The notes: generated by a model from the letters alone, not told the origin. A stretch of DNA of 64,000 nt from Hemerocallis citrina (GCA_017893485.1 CM030367.1:91163121-91227120), one strand, 5' to 3'; shown: positions 1-11,233, numbered from the stretch's first letter. Translations and numbers: made by a program.

Positions 1-1365
1 AAAAGGGGTCTTCTTCTAAGCAGTAGGCTCTAGGTTTTTCACTTCCATGTACACCTTCTCACAGACTGACCACCACTCTTGTAATTTGATTCTTCGAAAT
101 GAATAAAAATGTATTTGAGAGAAACCCCCCTATTTTGGACTTATTTTTCTTGCATCAGCATGTCAAGGCTCGGACTACCAAGTCGACGAGTGAGTGGCCA
201 AAGACTCTTCCTCGGCAAAGGGTGCTCTACGTCCCAATTTTTCTTTTATTTTGGGTCATCACGTGGGTTTACTTACGTCATTCTTTATGGAGATCGAGGC
301 ATCTTTCATCGTGGAATTTGAAACGTTGACTTCCATTGATATTTGAAATGTTTCTCCATCTTGATCACTGAGTGGAGATGGAGGGCTCAGATCTCACCAT
401 GGGGGTTTCGCAGTAATCTAGAAGAGTCCCATAAGAAGGTCTATAAATTCTCCAATTTCTCAGCATTTGGCTCTCAAATCTTCATAGTTTTGCTTTTTTA
501 AATGACTGAGCTCTAGAAGGTTCTTTTGGTGAGTGCCATAATGTTAATCCGAGGGTTGAGATAGGCAAGGAGAAATACCTCGGAGTCGAATCGAGGGGGG
601 TCCATCCCTCGATCCGAGGGTTCGACCTCGGGGGAACGACAGCTCTGTAGAATTTGGGAGTTTTATCCCGTGATCTAAGATCTACAGTTTACTCCCCGTT
701 CCGAGGTTTTTGGTCTAAATGGACTATTTCTCTTGCACTGGACTTGGGGACATCTGGCTCGGCTGGGGCTTCTCATGCTTATGGCGCTCTCCGGGAGGGA
801 CCCGGAGGTGATCAACATTTTGGCGTTGAACATCAGGAGATTTATCCCGGGTTCCGAGATCTAAGATCCCTCATCGAGTTCCAGGAGCCGAGGCCATATA
901 GATTTTCTTTTAGGGTGATCATTTTTCCATCTATCTTGGCTGTTGCTTCTCGTGCTTGCAAAGTTCCTTAATCTTTTTTCTAGGATCAGCCGACCTCCAT
1001 CTTTTCGCTGATGCTCACGTACTGTGCTTCTACTACACGTTGGTGGTTTGGGAGACCTGGCACTTTGATATTCGAGAGGCTACTTTTAGGAGTGTTCAGG
1101 CGTAGCTTTCTTGCTTATTTGTTTCGTATTTGATTTGCCAACTACGGACTAGCCACCACCCATCTTGTAATTATCTTTGATTAATAAAAGATTTTTACTT
1201 TACACTTTTGTCTCAATGAGCTTTTCTCGAATGAGTTGGTCGTGGCCCGATGAGGCTAGCTGATTTGTCTTGTTGTAGTGGTGAGTAAGGTGCTCAGAAT
1301 GTCTCGTCGGGGATTGAGGGACGGGCGATTGCTTTTTGTAGGAAAAATGCTACTATGGCGGCCTG
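1..1365 (+). other. Pol-to-3'LTR interval of Tat element; possible antisense transcript remnant
   Basis: No recognisable protein domain. Two stretches look like plus-strand transcript ends: a TTGTAATTTG...AATAAA run near 77-110 and TTGTAATTATC...TTAATAAAAG near 1160-1190. Both follow a similar ACCACC context, so they may be diverged copies of one 3' end. A 105-codon plus-strand frame (654-971) has no family I recognise. By position, opposite strand to gag-pol and downstream of pol, this would be where a Tat antisense ORF sits. That assignment is inference. Confidence 0.35.
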
Positions 1366-1369
1366 GTTA

Positions 1370-1745
1370 TGGAGAAATCTGTGAGTGGCTCGGAGTCGGA
1401 GTGCCATGTCGAGAGGCAAGGCAAGAGGCGGGATCCTTACCATGCCAAGAGGTAAGGCACATGGTGAGAGCCTTGTTGCTGAAAAGTCTGCAAGTGTCTC
1501 GGAGCCAGAATGTCACGCCAAAGGGAAAGGCATGAAGTGGGAGCCTTGTTGCGAAAATTCTGTGAGTGGCTCGGAGTAGGAATGCCATGCCGTGAGGCAA
1601 GACACGAGATGAGAACCTTGTTAAGGAGAAATCCACGAGTGGCTCGGAGCCGCCACCCGAGGTGCGTGGTCCTGTGACCAGTGCCTTAGTGAGAAAAATT
1701 CACGAGTGGCCCGGAGTACTACGCCGAGGGGCGGGGTCCAAGGAC
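1370..1745. repeat. Imperfect ~70-bp tandem repeat with GAGTGGCTCGGAG core
   Basis: The core GAGTGGCTCGGAG or a close variant recurs at about 1384, 1493, 1562, 1635 and 1703, usually followed by a GCCATGCC...GAGGCAAG stretch and an AGCCTTGTT stretch. Later spacings are 68-73 bp. Short frames across it on both strands are by-products of the repeat. A CTCGGAGTT core also appears in the 117-bp repeat at 11234-11800, in the other Tat-associated region. Confidence 0.7.
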
Positions 1746-1894
1746 CTGTAACTTTAGCCAGAGTATACAAACTTGTTGAATTGAAATGAAATTTTATTCA
1801 TTAGCTGTCGATAGGCGAGCACTTATTACATTCACTTGCTTTTGGGGCATCGTTACAAGTATGGGCTGCTAGGGGCCTTCATGGAATTTCATCA

Positions 1895-3730
1895 AGTTAG
1901 GAACCAGCTAGGAACCAGCTTTGGAGACCCTATATGGGCCTTCCCAGATAGGAACCAGCTTATCTTTCTTGCTTTGTTTGGAGATGTCAAGCCTTCTTAG
2001 CACCAGGTCACATTCTTTGATATTTACTGGCCGGACTTTCTTGTTGTAGAATCTCTCTACCCGTTGCTAGTTAGTGCCTCGTACTCATCTTCGTTGTTGG
2101 AGGCCCGAAAATTGAGGTACAATAAATATTGGAGGAAAAAGTTGTCCGAGCCTTTCAGTATCACGCCTGCCCCGCTTCCTTCTTTGCAGGAGGAACCATC
2201 CACATAGATCTCCTAAACAGGCTCGTCTTTTTGGGCTTCAGATGTTTCGGAGATGGTGCACTCAGTGATGAACTCGGCGAGCGCCTGACTCTTGATACGG
2301 TCCTTAGCTTATAACTGATGTCGTGCTGGCTAAGCTTGATGGACCACTTAATCAATCGACCGGAGTTCTCCGGTTTGTTGAGGACCTGCTTCAGGGACTG
2401 GTGTGTGAGGATTGGATGGAATAGACCTAGAAGTAAGGGCGAAGTTTCTGTGCAACCATGACCATGGCGTAAGCTACCTTCTCCATTTTCGCATAATGGA
2501 GATCAGCGGAGCACTTTGCTTACATGATGGATAGGTCTCTGTGCCCCATCATTCTCTTGGATCAGGACCGCACTGTGGGCATGCTCGGATGCTGCTAAGT
2601 AGAGGTAGAGAACTTCACTTGGCTCAGGTTTGCTGAGGAGAGGCGGGTTTGTGAGATACTCCTTTAGTTGGTCGAAGGCCTATTGTTGGGGTTCTCCCTA
2701 CTCAAAATTTTTTGCCCCCGGAGGGTCTTGAAGAAGGCCAATTATTTCTCCTTTAGATTTTGATAGGAAATGACCAATTGCTGTGAGTCTGCCAGTGAGC
2801 CTCTGAACCTCTTTGACATTCTTAGAAGGGACCATGCCTAAGATGGCCTGAATCTTTTCGAGGTTCATCTCTATCCCTCGTTGACTGAACATAAAGTCGA
2901 GGAATTTTCCGGAAGTCACACCGGAGGAGCACTTAGACGGATTGAGCCTCATGTTGTGGCTCCTTAAGACTCCAAAAGCCTCCTCTATGTCCTTCACATG
3001 ATCTCCTCCTCAGAGGCTGTCATCCACGAATACTTCCATACTTTGGCCAATTTTCTCCTTGAAGATATGGTTAACCAACATCTGATAGGTGGCTCCCATG
3101 TTCTTTAGGTCGAAGGGCATGACCCTATAGCAGTAAAGCTCCCAATCTGTCTTCGGGATATCCAGAGGAAACATCTGGATCTGGTTGTACCCTTAGAAGG
3201 CATCCATGAAGCACAAGATTTCGTGCCCGGATGTAGCATCGATCAGGGCGTCAATGTTTGGAAGGGGGAAGGGGTCTTTCAGAAAAGCCTTGTTGGGATA
3301 TGTGAAGTCGATACAGATTCTCCATTTCCCGCCAGCTTTATCATCTTCACAACGTTGGCCAACCACTCCTGGTAGTTGACCTCTTAGATAAAGCGGGTGG
3401 AGAAGAGCTTCTCGACTTCCTCCTTCACTGCTTGTTGCCTCTCGGGTGAAAATTTTCAATGCCTTTACTGTACCAGTTTAGAATCTGGATTGACGCTCAG
3501 CTTATGCATGATCAGGTATTCCAAGATGCCTGGCATGTCCGAGGTGGTCCAGGTGAACAAGTCCCGGTTCCGTCGGACACAACCGATGAATCCCTCTGTG
3601 GTCGAAGTGCAAGGCCTTACACACGTGGAACAATTTAATCTCGTCTGCTTTGGAAAAGGGTATTTTCCAACTCGTCCATTGGCTCAGAGCCAATTGAAAT
3701 CCTATCACAAGGGAGTTCAACTGCATTAAA
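1895..3730 (-). pseudogene. Tat pol remnant: RT, RNase H, second RNase H, integrase tail
   Basis: Reverse transcriptase is recognisable at 3459-3193 (WRICIDFT, FPLPNID), through a CYRVMPF stretch near 3130, to the catalytic FVDD motif near 3023-3048, and on to 2997-2698 (SQRGIE, KEVQRLTGR). RNase H sequence follows (about 2590-2480), then the IKLSQHDISYK connector (about 2300-2355). The second RNase H runs about 2290-2070 with YVDGSS and NNEDEYEAL. The sequence then jumps within a few codons into the C-terminal end of integrase (YNKKVRP, LVLRR, WEGPYRVSK; 2072-1915). The zinc-binding and catalytic integrase core is therefore deleted at about 2060-2075. Several stops and frame changes break the rest. 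Confidence 0.85.
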
Positions 3731-3875
3731 GGGAAGGACCGAGCCCCCCACTGTGGCGGTATAGTCGGCCCTAGTGGCCTGTTGGTTAGGCGTTCGTGGG
3801 GAACTTCATTTTCATGTGATAGGCCGAGAGTACTGCCTGAAGGGACGCGAGACTAGGGCACCTGAGGATGGCATT

Positions 3876-4140
3876 CTAGGCCGCTTTGACGTCAACCACC
3901 TTGAAGTCCATTGGCTCTGTTTGGGTGGTCAGAGATTTCTTCACAGTAACCTCTAGAGTGATGATCCCTTCGATCTGAAATGGAGCGCCAGAGAAGTTGT
4001 GACAGGTGTAGCTTGTGGGCTTCAGCCTTTCTTGGGAGAGCTTCAGTCCTTTGAAGGCAGCGAGGAACAAGATATTGACTGAGCTACCATTATCCACGAG
4101 GATGCACCAGATTTCGTAGTTTGCTAGGCCGGGGCTGATG
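3876..4140 (-). pseudogene. Tat aspartic protease remnant
   Basis: A minus-strand frame opens with MDNGSSVNILF, the Tat-type retroviral aspartic protease site (D-x-G-S-S), and continues with HNFSGAPFQIEGIITLEV, the usual flap-side sequence. It sits between gag (right) and reverse transcriptase (left), as expected. Frame breaks on both sides show it is no longer part of a continuous polyprotein. The lineage uses an asparagine between D and G, so that residue alone is not damage. Confidence 0.8.
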
Positions 4141-5708
4141 ATTTAGGCATCACGGTAGGGGATCCGGACGCCCTCACTGTCTTCATCCGAGAACGAGACG
4201 AAGAGGTCATGCCCTCAAGGATGGGGGCATTTATGGATCGATTGAACTCCAATACGAATGCCTTGCGGGAGGAGTTGGATTCTCCCCCAATAGGCTCTTT
4301 GTGTATAGAGTGCAGGATGGCCATTCTCCCAGAATCCTGGTGCTTGGAGCCCGTTTTCAAACATTTGTTAGGCCCGCGAGGAGGAGAAGTTCTTGGGTCT
4401 TTGCAAGTGAACTTGGACAAGTAGCCCCTACGGGTAAGGGCCTCAATTTTGTCCTTCTGCACCTGACAGTTGTCAGTCTCGTGACCATGGTCTCGATGGA
4501 ACCGGCAGTAGAACATTTTGTCTCTCTTCTTATTGCCGTTATTGGACCGACGAGGTGTCAGATCATCCCCTCTTCCTTCACTTCCATAATGATAGTGGGT
4601 ACATTCGCATTAAGCGGAGTCAACTTCTCAAACTAGGGCACTGAAGGTGGATGACTCTGCTCGGAGGCATCTTTCTAAGCCTTCTTCAGTGCTTCAGAGC
4701 TTTCCATCTTCATTTCCCCCTTTCTAGGGGATTCTTTCCGGCCTCCCGGATGCAAGGCCTCCTCAGCTCGGATGTATTTCTCGCTCCGTGGAAGGAGGTT
4801 AGGGAAATCTGAGGGAGGCATCTTAGTCAGGGAAGTTTCCAACAGGTCATGTCGGACGTTATGTCTTAATGTAGCTGCCGCGACCCCTATGTCGAGGGAG
4901 TAAATGGACCTGGCCTCTGCAGTGAACCTCTGAACGAAGTCTCAGCCTTGCGGCTGGTCACAAAGTGAGCGAGGAAGCTTTCCTCGAGCTAATCGAATGA
5001 GAAGATCAAGTTTGGGGCTAATCTGGAGTACCACTCTCTCGCGGAACACCGCAACATAGCGGGGAACGTGAGGCAGAGTAGGGCATCCGAGGCACTGTGA
5101 ATCATTATGAGGGTTTTGAACCCCTCAATGTGATCAGCTGGGCCCGACTCCCCGTTATAGGTCTCGAATGCAGGAGGCTTGAAGCTCCTCGGGACCATGG
5201 CTTCGAGTATGTAGAAGGAGAAGGGAGGTTAGACCGGACGTTACCTCCTTCTTGACTGCCTCTCGCCTTATACTATTCGGGCGAGCCAATCTTCCATCTC
5301 CTGTAGTCGCTTAAGGACTGTGTCTTCTCGTCCCTCAGATCAGGTCGACCCATAAGACTCTTCATTCTCGGTCCCTCCAATGCACGGGTTGTCCGAGCAG
5401 TGGTCATTTCTGGCTCCCCCTCAGAGAGCCTCTAGGACCTCGTTCCGGAACTCTTGGAATTCGGCCCATGTGACACTCTTCCTTGGGACCGTTCGCGAGT
5501 CGTCGAGCTCTTGGAGAGAGGCTACATTCCTTCTCTCGGTCGTGGAAAGAGTGACGGCTATGGCTAAGAAGATGATTTGAGGGTCCTCCACCATTCCTGG
5601 AGCAAGTAAGGTGATGGCGGAGGTCATTCTCATTATATTGATTGTTGATATGATTTTAATCGAACTCCGCTGGGCATTCAGGCCTTCGTGCGACCGAATG
5701 AAAGGCAC
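4124..5708 (-). pseudogene. Tat gag remnant with zinc knuckle
   Basis: Three pieces in order on the minus strand. 5708-5421 is N-terminal gag ending in WAEFQEFRNEVLEAL. 5198-4989 is the capsid-type retrotransposon gag domain (FKPPAFETYNG, DHIEGFKT, CSAREWYSRL). 4516-4450 is the knuckle region YCRFHRDHGHETDNC, a Tat variant that keeps the H/H/C spacing, followed by KDKIEALTRRGYL. Stops and frameshifts separate the pieces. Confidence 0.8.
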
Positions 5709-5892
5709 TCGAAGCTAGTCCAGGTGGGAGTTTGACTCACTGTTGTTGCAAACCCTGAGTGGCCACTAGGCTGCGGGACGGACGTGGTAAAGGAAGAGGA
5801 GGAGGGTCAACATGACACCCCGTGGTAGCGGTCTTCTTAGCCTTGGGAGAAGGCAGCAACAATGTAGGATTTGGGTCGGAGGCTGGATATGT

Positions 5893-5913
5893 GTTTCTAC
5901 AGACAGTGTCAAT
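5893..5913 (-). other. Decayed primer-binding region of the Tat element
   Basis: On the minus strand, just downstream of the LTR end, TTGACACTGTCTGTAGAAAC resembles the lineage's usual TTGGCGCCGTCTGTGGGAA context with several substitutions. It lies about 20 bp inside the LTR boundary at 5934. Confidence 0.5.
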
Positions 5914-5933
5914 CTGATGCTGCTGATTTCTAG

Positions 5934-6429
5934 TGTGGGAGTAACAAATGATGAGTTTTTTTTGTTATATGGAAAATATAGATCTCAACCGTAGAGCTGA
6001 TCCTGATGTGAGGCTATTATGTGATTGGATTATGTGGATCTGGTGATTGACTGGTGGTTGTTGACTGTCGAACACCAGAAACAAAGCCTCGAACACTATA
6101 AATATTCTTGGCGACAGACCCTCTAACGATCAAGTCAGCAACCAACAGTGTAAAAATAGGCTTTATTGGCAAAATTTTGATTTAACTGAGGATGATAGCC
6201 TGTATTTATAAGCATGTAGTGAATTAATTAGGGAAAGATCCCCAACTGCTTAATTAAATCTAGTGGATTAGGGATGTGATGGATTAACTGATCCCTTGAT
6301 TATATGGATTTAATTACCAGCCATAAATGGTTGGTCAACTTTTCCTTGGCGAGCTGAGTCTGGGTGATGGGCCTGTGGATGGCCCATGAGCTGGTCGCGG
6401 GCCCGTCGCCACTTGTGGGATTATTATCT
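5934..6429 (-). repeat. 5' LTR of the Tat element
   Basis: On the plus strand the left edge is TGTGGGAGTAAC, the complement of the GCTCCCACA end of the Tat LTR at 58572. The right edge ATTATCT matches a TGATAAT-type LTR start with one change. A minus-strand TATA box (TTATAAATAC) lies at about 6206-6215. The hallmark GACTTGATCGTTAGAGGGTC, a variant of the Tat GACTTGAGCGTCGGAGGGTC block, covers about 6115-6135. Boundaries are uncertain by a few bases. Confidence 0.7.
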
Positions 6430-6492
6430 TGGCCCTAGGAACCTCGAGATCCGTGCAAGGATTGTGCGGTACTGATTAACCGTGATTTTCAC

Positions 6493-6495
<3 letters not shown>

Positions 6496-6539
<44 letters not shown>

Positions 6540-6577
6540 GTGTGTGTGTGTGTGTGTGTGTGTGCACGCGCGCGCGC
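6496..6577. repeat. Compound microsatellite (TA)n-(TG)n-(CG)n
   Basis: About 40 bp of TA, then TG repeats, then CGCGCGCG. The run abuts the left arm of the inverted repeat at 6575-6873. Confidence 0.95.
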
Positions 6578-6873
6578 ACTAGCCATGATGTGCACTCGGT
6601 CTTCGGGCATTCGTATCGATGATCCGAACCGTTCACATTGATTTACACGTATAAATTAGTGTAAATATGTAAAATCAAGTCATTTGAAATTCATTTGCCC
6701 ATCTATCATGTCATTATAAAAAAAACGATATTCAGCCATACAATTTTGTAACACTGCTATGCATGGGAAAATGAATTTCAAATGACTTGATTTTACATAT
6801 TTAGACTAATTTAGATGTGTAGATCAGTGTGAATGGTTCGGATCGTCGATACGAAGGCCTGAAGGCCGAGTGC
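6575..6873. mobile_element. MITE-like hairpin with ~110-bp inverted arms
   Basis: The left arm (about 6590-6705, starting GTGCACTCGG) is the imperfect reverse complement of the right arm (about 6762-6873, ending CCGAGTGCAC). Shared blocks include a CGATGATCCGAACCGTTCAC type segment and AAATCAAGTCATTTGAAATTCATTT. Only about 55 bp separate the arms, so the RNA or single strand would fold into a long hairpin. There is no coding capacity. Microsatellites on both sides hide any target duplication, so the superfamily is not assigned. Confidence 0.75.
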
Positions 6874-6911
6874 ACATGGAGTACACACCATAGCAAGTGC
6901 ACTACGGAAGG

Positions 6912-7042
<131 letters not shown>

Positions 7043-7610
7043 CAGGCAGCTACAACCATGTATATATATGGTGCAAGATTTATGGTGCAAGCATGATTTG
7101 AATTCTATGCTCTTGCTCGCCAACTAAAGGTTTACTGGTGAGCCGCAATGAGACTTGCTTCTCAAGAGTTATGAAGGACAAATAAGTTAATTCACCTTAG
7201 AAATAATAGTTTTTACGAGAAAGTAATAGCATGGTTTGTTGGCTAGAAATTTGAAAATTGCAATAGTTTCCAAAATAGAAAGAAATTATTTTCATGGTAA
7301 AGTTAAACTAAAATTTATCAAGATATATTTTTCATGTACATAGAAATGTTTTTGAAAGAATATGATCTTCATACTCCTTACATGTCTACAAAAATAAAAA
7401 AATTGAAGGAAAAGAAATAAATATGATGAAAAAAGAACCATAAAGGAGAAATTATCGTCATATTACAAACTCCTAATGCCACTACTTGAGACCCTCATAC
7501 TGAAAATAATAACATTATATAAATACTTTAAAAGCAAAGTGTTGACTATCATGATCGTTGGGACAACTAGTAATTCTACGGTGCACTTCCAAATCATGTG
7601 TGGACCATAC
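7043..7610. other. AT-rich spacer, no gene seen
   Basis: No domain, RNA gene or clear repeat was recognised. It ends at the target site of the LINE-like insert. Confidence 0.6.
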
Positions 7611-7627
7611 TTGTTCATGGTATTGTT

Positions 7628-9369
7628 TTTTTTTTCTAAGGAAAAGGTGGAATCTGGCCACCTTGTTTCATTAATAAGAGATTAACGAAACAAATCCAGA
7701 GTACTGGGCCCAAGTACAAACTACCGACAGAAAATAAAACATACATGAAGCAACATGACGCGTACAAACAACAAATCCCTCCAACAATCCTAGAGGGTGA
7801 GCCGACAAACAAGCTCGGTCCAGCAAAATTGAAGGTACGTCAGTTTAGCTTCGTACAGTGCCTCCATGGCACATGCACACCCACCTGAGACAAGTCTGGC
7901 AGGATTTTATCACCCGCCGATCCCTGCCTTCACCTCGCTGAGGGGACCCCATCTATGGGTTCAGGCCCCGCAGAACAAAAACTGACCCCACGGCACATGC
8001 ACAGCATTCGCACCCTCCCACCATCTCCACCACTCATCCTACAAACGTGCCAGTAGCTCCCACAGCCGCTACCAAAGAGATAGCCGTGAAGAGGATACCT
8101 TCACCTCTCATACGATAGCGCTTTCTCAGACGATTTCTCACCAAACAACTATCTCGCTTACCCAGGCAAACACCACGCTCCAGGAGAGAGCCGTGGAGAG
8201 GATACCTTCACCTCTCTCACGCTCAAGCTCTCTCCAGTGATTTCTCACCACACAGACTTATCTCGACTCATACTCCCAATCCGAGGGAAGAGACGACGCT
8301 GTCACGAGCCAGTGGCCTAAGCTGGAGGAAGCTCAATAGCCTGATAGTAGGCACTATGAAGACTTCATTGGCGACATCGTAGGACACTCCAGACCAACCA
8401 TACCCAAACCCCACACCCCATCACCCCCAACACCAACAAACTACCGGCCTGGCCCTACGGGCCCCAAACCGAACCACCGACCTCACACACTTGAACCCCA
8501 GATCCATGGTGTTCGCGACAACAGGCACGGGAGGATGCGCTGGCGTGACATAGTCGCTCCGCAACAGTTGAGACAAGCACCCCTGAAGTTGAGACAAGTG
8601 AGCGCACATCACGAAGGGACCCCATCCTTGGGCCCAAGCTCCACAATCGTGCAAGACAACCTAACTCCCGGCATCTTCACATTCACTACCAACCCTCACA
8701 AAAACCAAATCAAAGCCATAGGATGTCGTGATTGGCCCCGAGAGTGTGGACATGGTGGCAAGCGCACAGAACATACGGGCAAATATCTAGCAAAGCCACC
8801 CAATCCCAACCTAACCCAAACCCCAACCCCAAATAACACACCCTTAAACCCCCACCAACAGATCTGGAGGAGGGTAGGGAGACCGGGGAGGGGAAAGGTG
8901 TTGAGGGAGATCGGGGAGTTGGGAGAGGGGCGAGAAGGGCGGGGCAGTGGTTGTAGACGACCGACGGCGCGACGGCAAATGGGAAGGGAAGGCGTCGAAG
9001 GGAAGGTAAGGGACGGCGTCGAAGGGAAGGGAGATGGGCGATGATGGACCCCCGGTGCCGTCGACGATGGCGCTCAAGGAGGGGACAACATCGCTGAAGG
9101 CTAGCAAATCGGAGGGGGGACGACGAAGCGCTTCGGGTGGTGGCTTTGAGCGACAAAGCGCTTCGGGGGAGGGGGGTGGTCAACTCCGTCGAATGGGCGC
9201 GATCGGAGGGGGGACGACAGCGGGACGGTGGGGCGATGGCGACGAGGCCTAGCCGTTGCCCCAGCCTTTTCTCAGATCTAGGGTTTGCTTTTTTGGGGGA
9301 TTTGGGGTTAGTTTCTCTCTCTAGACTTTTCTAGAGAGAGAGAGAAACTCTTTTTTTGTTAAGAGAGAG
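7628..9369 (-). mobile_element. Non-autonomous LINE-like retroposon with perfect 17-bp target duplication
   Basis: The 17-bp sequence TTGTTCATGGTATTGTT occurs at 7611-7627 and again at 9370-9386, exactly flanking the insert. At the left end the plus strand has a T-run, so on the minus strand the element ends in a short poly(A) tail. The adjacent 3' end (AATGAAACAAGGTGGCCAG) resembles plant L1-type LINE 3' ends. The minus-strand 5' end is a pyrimidine-rich, CpG-rich leader (about 9290-8850). No reverse transcriptase or endonuclease frame was found in the 1.74 kb, so it probably moved with enzymes supplied by a LINE. A retroposed host transcript is the alternative. Confidence 0.75.
8082..8270. 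repeat. Imperfect 107-bp direct duplication inside the LINE-like insert
   Basis: The block AGCCGTG(A/G)AGAGGATACC followed by TTCACCTCTC and GATTTCTCACCA begins at 8082 and again at 8189. Confidence 0.75.
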
Positions 9370-9551
9370 TTGTTCATGGTATTGTTAAGGTTTACAATAA
9401 TGATGTATCAACAATTCTTGATAACAAAGCACAGGTTTTGGGCTTAAGTGAGCACCCAATTGGGCCTCGAAGTGAGGCACTCTAGTAGGATTGGGTATGG
9501 CACAAGTAATTCACCCATATAAATTATAAGAGATTATGGAATGTTAGATTA

Positions 9552-9600
9552 GGCTTGCGGCTTGCGGCTTGCGGCTTGCGGCTTGCAGCTTGCGGCTTGC
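9552..9600. repeat. 7-bp tandem repeat GGCTTGC x7
   Basis: Seven contiguous copies of GGCTTGC with one G-to-A change in the sixth. The rest of 9387-9809 shows no gene. Confidence 0.95.
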
Positions 9601-9809
9601 CTAATCTCAGGATAATGTACCTCCGCTGTTTGTTGTACGACCGCTTTCAAATTGCTTGAGTTAGTTATCAAAGTGTAAAAACACTAAGGTTTATTAAAAG
9701 TTACCCTAATAGTTATTTGAAAACAAATAGAACAAATACAAGAGAAAGAGAGAAAATTTACCATAATCGTTATTTGAAATAATAGAACTAATATGAGAAA
9801 GAGAGAGAG

Positions 9810-9904
9810 AATGGTAAAAATCGCAACAAGTCAGGGCAGCACATATCCTAAATCTTCTACAGGCATATTAGTCATAACGGGCCTCTTTAATAGGACTTGT
9901 TCTG
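9810..9904 (+). repeat. Scrap of Tat LTR (first ~95 bp)
   Basis: AATGGTAAAAATCG followed by a CAGGCATATTAGTCATAAC stretch matches the start of the Tat LTR at 26349 onward in the same orientation. It lacks the first few bases and stops where a TGTAATATCCCGG LTR head begins. It could be what remains of the 5' LTR of the Tat element whose 3' LTR starts at 26349. Confidence 0.65.
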
Positions 9905-10363
9905 TAATATCCCGGTCAGATATTATATAATAATTATTTTATTTAAAAAAAATTTGAAATATTTCTTATGAAAATTACTTAACTTTAACTAATAAAAGTT
10001 ATCTATACTAGTAATTTATACGTGTGATGCACGTTTTAATAAATAAATATATATTTTTAAAGTAAAAATTATGATGTAGTCTGGTCTCGAATTTGAGACC
10101 TCTTTTATATTAGTTATACACAGACAATGCACATTTTAGTAATATATTTTTTTAAATAAAAACTATGACGTAGTGAGGACTCGAACCTGAAACCTCATTT
10201 ATATTAGTTATATACGTGCATCACACGTGTTGGTAGATTGACAAATGACACTAAGGCCTTCTCCCATTATAGTATTAGAGATATATATACTAGTATGTAT
10301 ATATATGTATCGTATTGATTTTGTGCACTTGTACAAAATCATGTAATATGTGTTTTTGAGATT
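9903..10363 (+). repeat. LTR head, copy 1, chromovirus-like (split by a small insert)
   Basis: Begins TGTAATATCCCGGTCAGATATT, cut here to its first bases, and ends with a TTTGTACAAAATCATGTA-like block. It aligns with copy 2 starting at 10364 when the 10002-10281 insert is removed. The TGTAA(T/C)A(T/C)CCC start resembles Tekay-type LTRs. Confidence 0.65.
10002..10281. mobile_element. Small Helitron/MITE-like insert
   Basis: Begins TCTATACTAGTAATTTA and ends TTATAGTATTAGAGA, so the ends are near-inverted. Next to the ends are GTGTGATGCACGT and GTGCATCACACGT, a subterminal inverted pair. Two diverged direct segments (GTAGT...TCGAA..TGA(G/A)ACCTC) lie inside. It is absent from the otherwise parallel copy of the LTR head at 10364, which dates it after the duplication or fixes it as an insertion into copy 1. 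Confidence 0.55.
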
Positions 10364-10455
10364 TGTAATATCCCGGTCTGATATTTAAAAAAAATTATTA
10401 TTCCGGAATTAAAATATTTTTGGTAAAGATTGTTTAGTTTTACATATAAAAATTA

Positions 10456-10515
<60 letters not shown>

Positions 10516-11229
10516 ATCGATTTCGTACGTTTGTACAAAATCATGTAGTATGTGATTTTTGGGAAAAAATTATTATTTTTGATCAATCATGATCAAATGA
10601 AAAGTTAGGGTTGGATTATGGTGTTGATTGCAATATATTGATTTGCAAACAAAATATTTATTTGTTGATCCACAAAAACAAGACACTTGGCTTCTTCTCA
10701 CCCACACCCTCTCTCCCCCTCTCCCTATATTTGACCGGCCAAACCAAAGGGGCAAAGCCCCATTTCATTTTTGTGTCCTCCTTTCTCATTTCACTCCCTC
10801 TCTTCTTCTATTATATTTTCTTCTTCGTCTTTTGCTTGTTTTGAGTAGAAAAATATTGGAAAGAGAAAAGAAAGAGATCAAATCAAAGAAAAGAATGGGT
10901 TACTTTGTTTAAGGTTGTTCTTGAAGAGGAGCAAGAACAAGGCATGAGAAGGAAGCAAGCAAGTCCTTCCAACCGATTTTGGGTAGGGGTTTCTCTTCAC
11001 TTAATTGTTATTATTATTGTTATTATTATGTTATATGCTAATAAATTCAAGAACATGGACTAAATTTCATGTGCATATGAGTAGTGTGGATTTGAGAGTG
11101 TTTCATGCAAGATTGAATGGTAGAACTTAACAAGAACACCAAAAGATTCAACATTTAACAAGTTGTATGTTGTTTTAATGCTTATAATTTGATAACTTGT
11201 GATAAAGCTGGAATTTTTAATATGAGATT
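10364..11229 (+). repeat. LTR head, copy 2, with downstream LTR sequence, 3' truncated
   Basis: Starts TGTAATATCCCGGTCTGAT, carries a long TA microsatellite (10460-10512), then a pyrimidine-rich stretch (about 10690-10830) and a purine-rich stretch ending in GGGTAGGGGTTTCTC. No gag or pol follows. The sequence runs into the 117-bp tandem repeat near 11230, with no LTR 3' end recognised. Short open frames across it have no family match. Confidence 0.55.
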
Positions 11230-11233
11230 CAAC

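Larger units (their letters stand above)
1..6429 (-). mobile_element. Decayed Tat-lineage Ty3/gypsy retrotransposon, 3' end beyond window
   Basis: Reading the minus strand from 6429 leftwards gives 5' LTR, primer-binding remnant, gag with a zinc knuckle, protease, reverse transcriptase, RNase H, a second (archaeal-type) RNase H and an integrase tail. The second RNase H after the first, the DNGSS protease site and the Tat-style LTR place it in the Tat/Retand/Ogre group. Every domain is broken by stops and frameshifts, so the copy is dead. The 3' LTR should lie left of base 1; the stretch between pol and that LTR occupies about 1-1890. In Tat elements this interval often carries an extra ORF in antisense orientation (known for the lineage), which would here be on the plus strand. 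Confidence 0.85.

Noticed and set aside
8535..9334. Long frames on both strands in the CpG-rich part of the LINE-like insert
   Set aside because: Low-complexity R/S/P/G sequence with no domain; high GC reduces stop codons in every frame.
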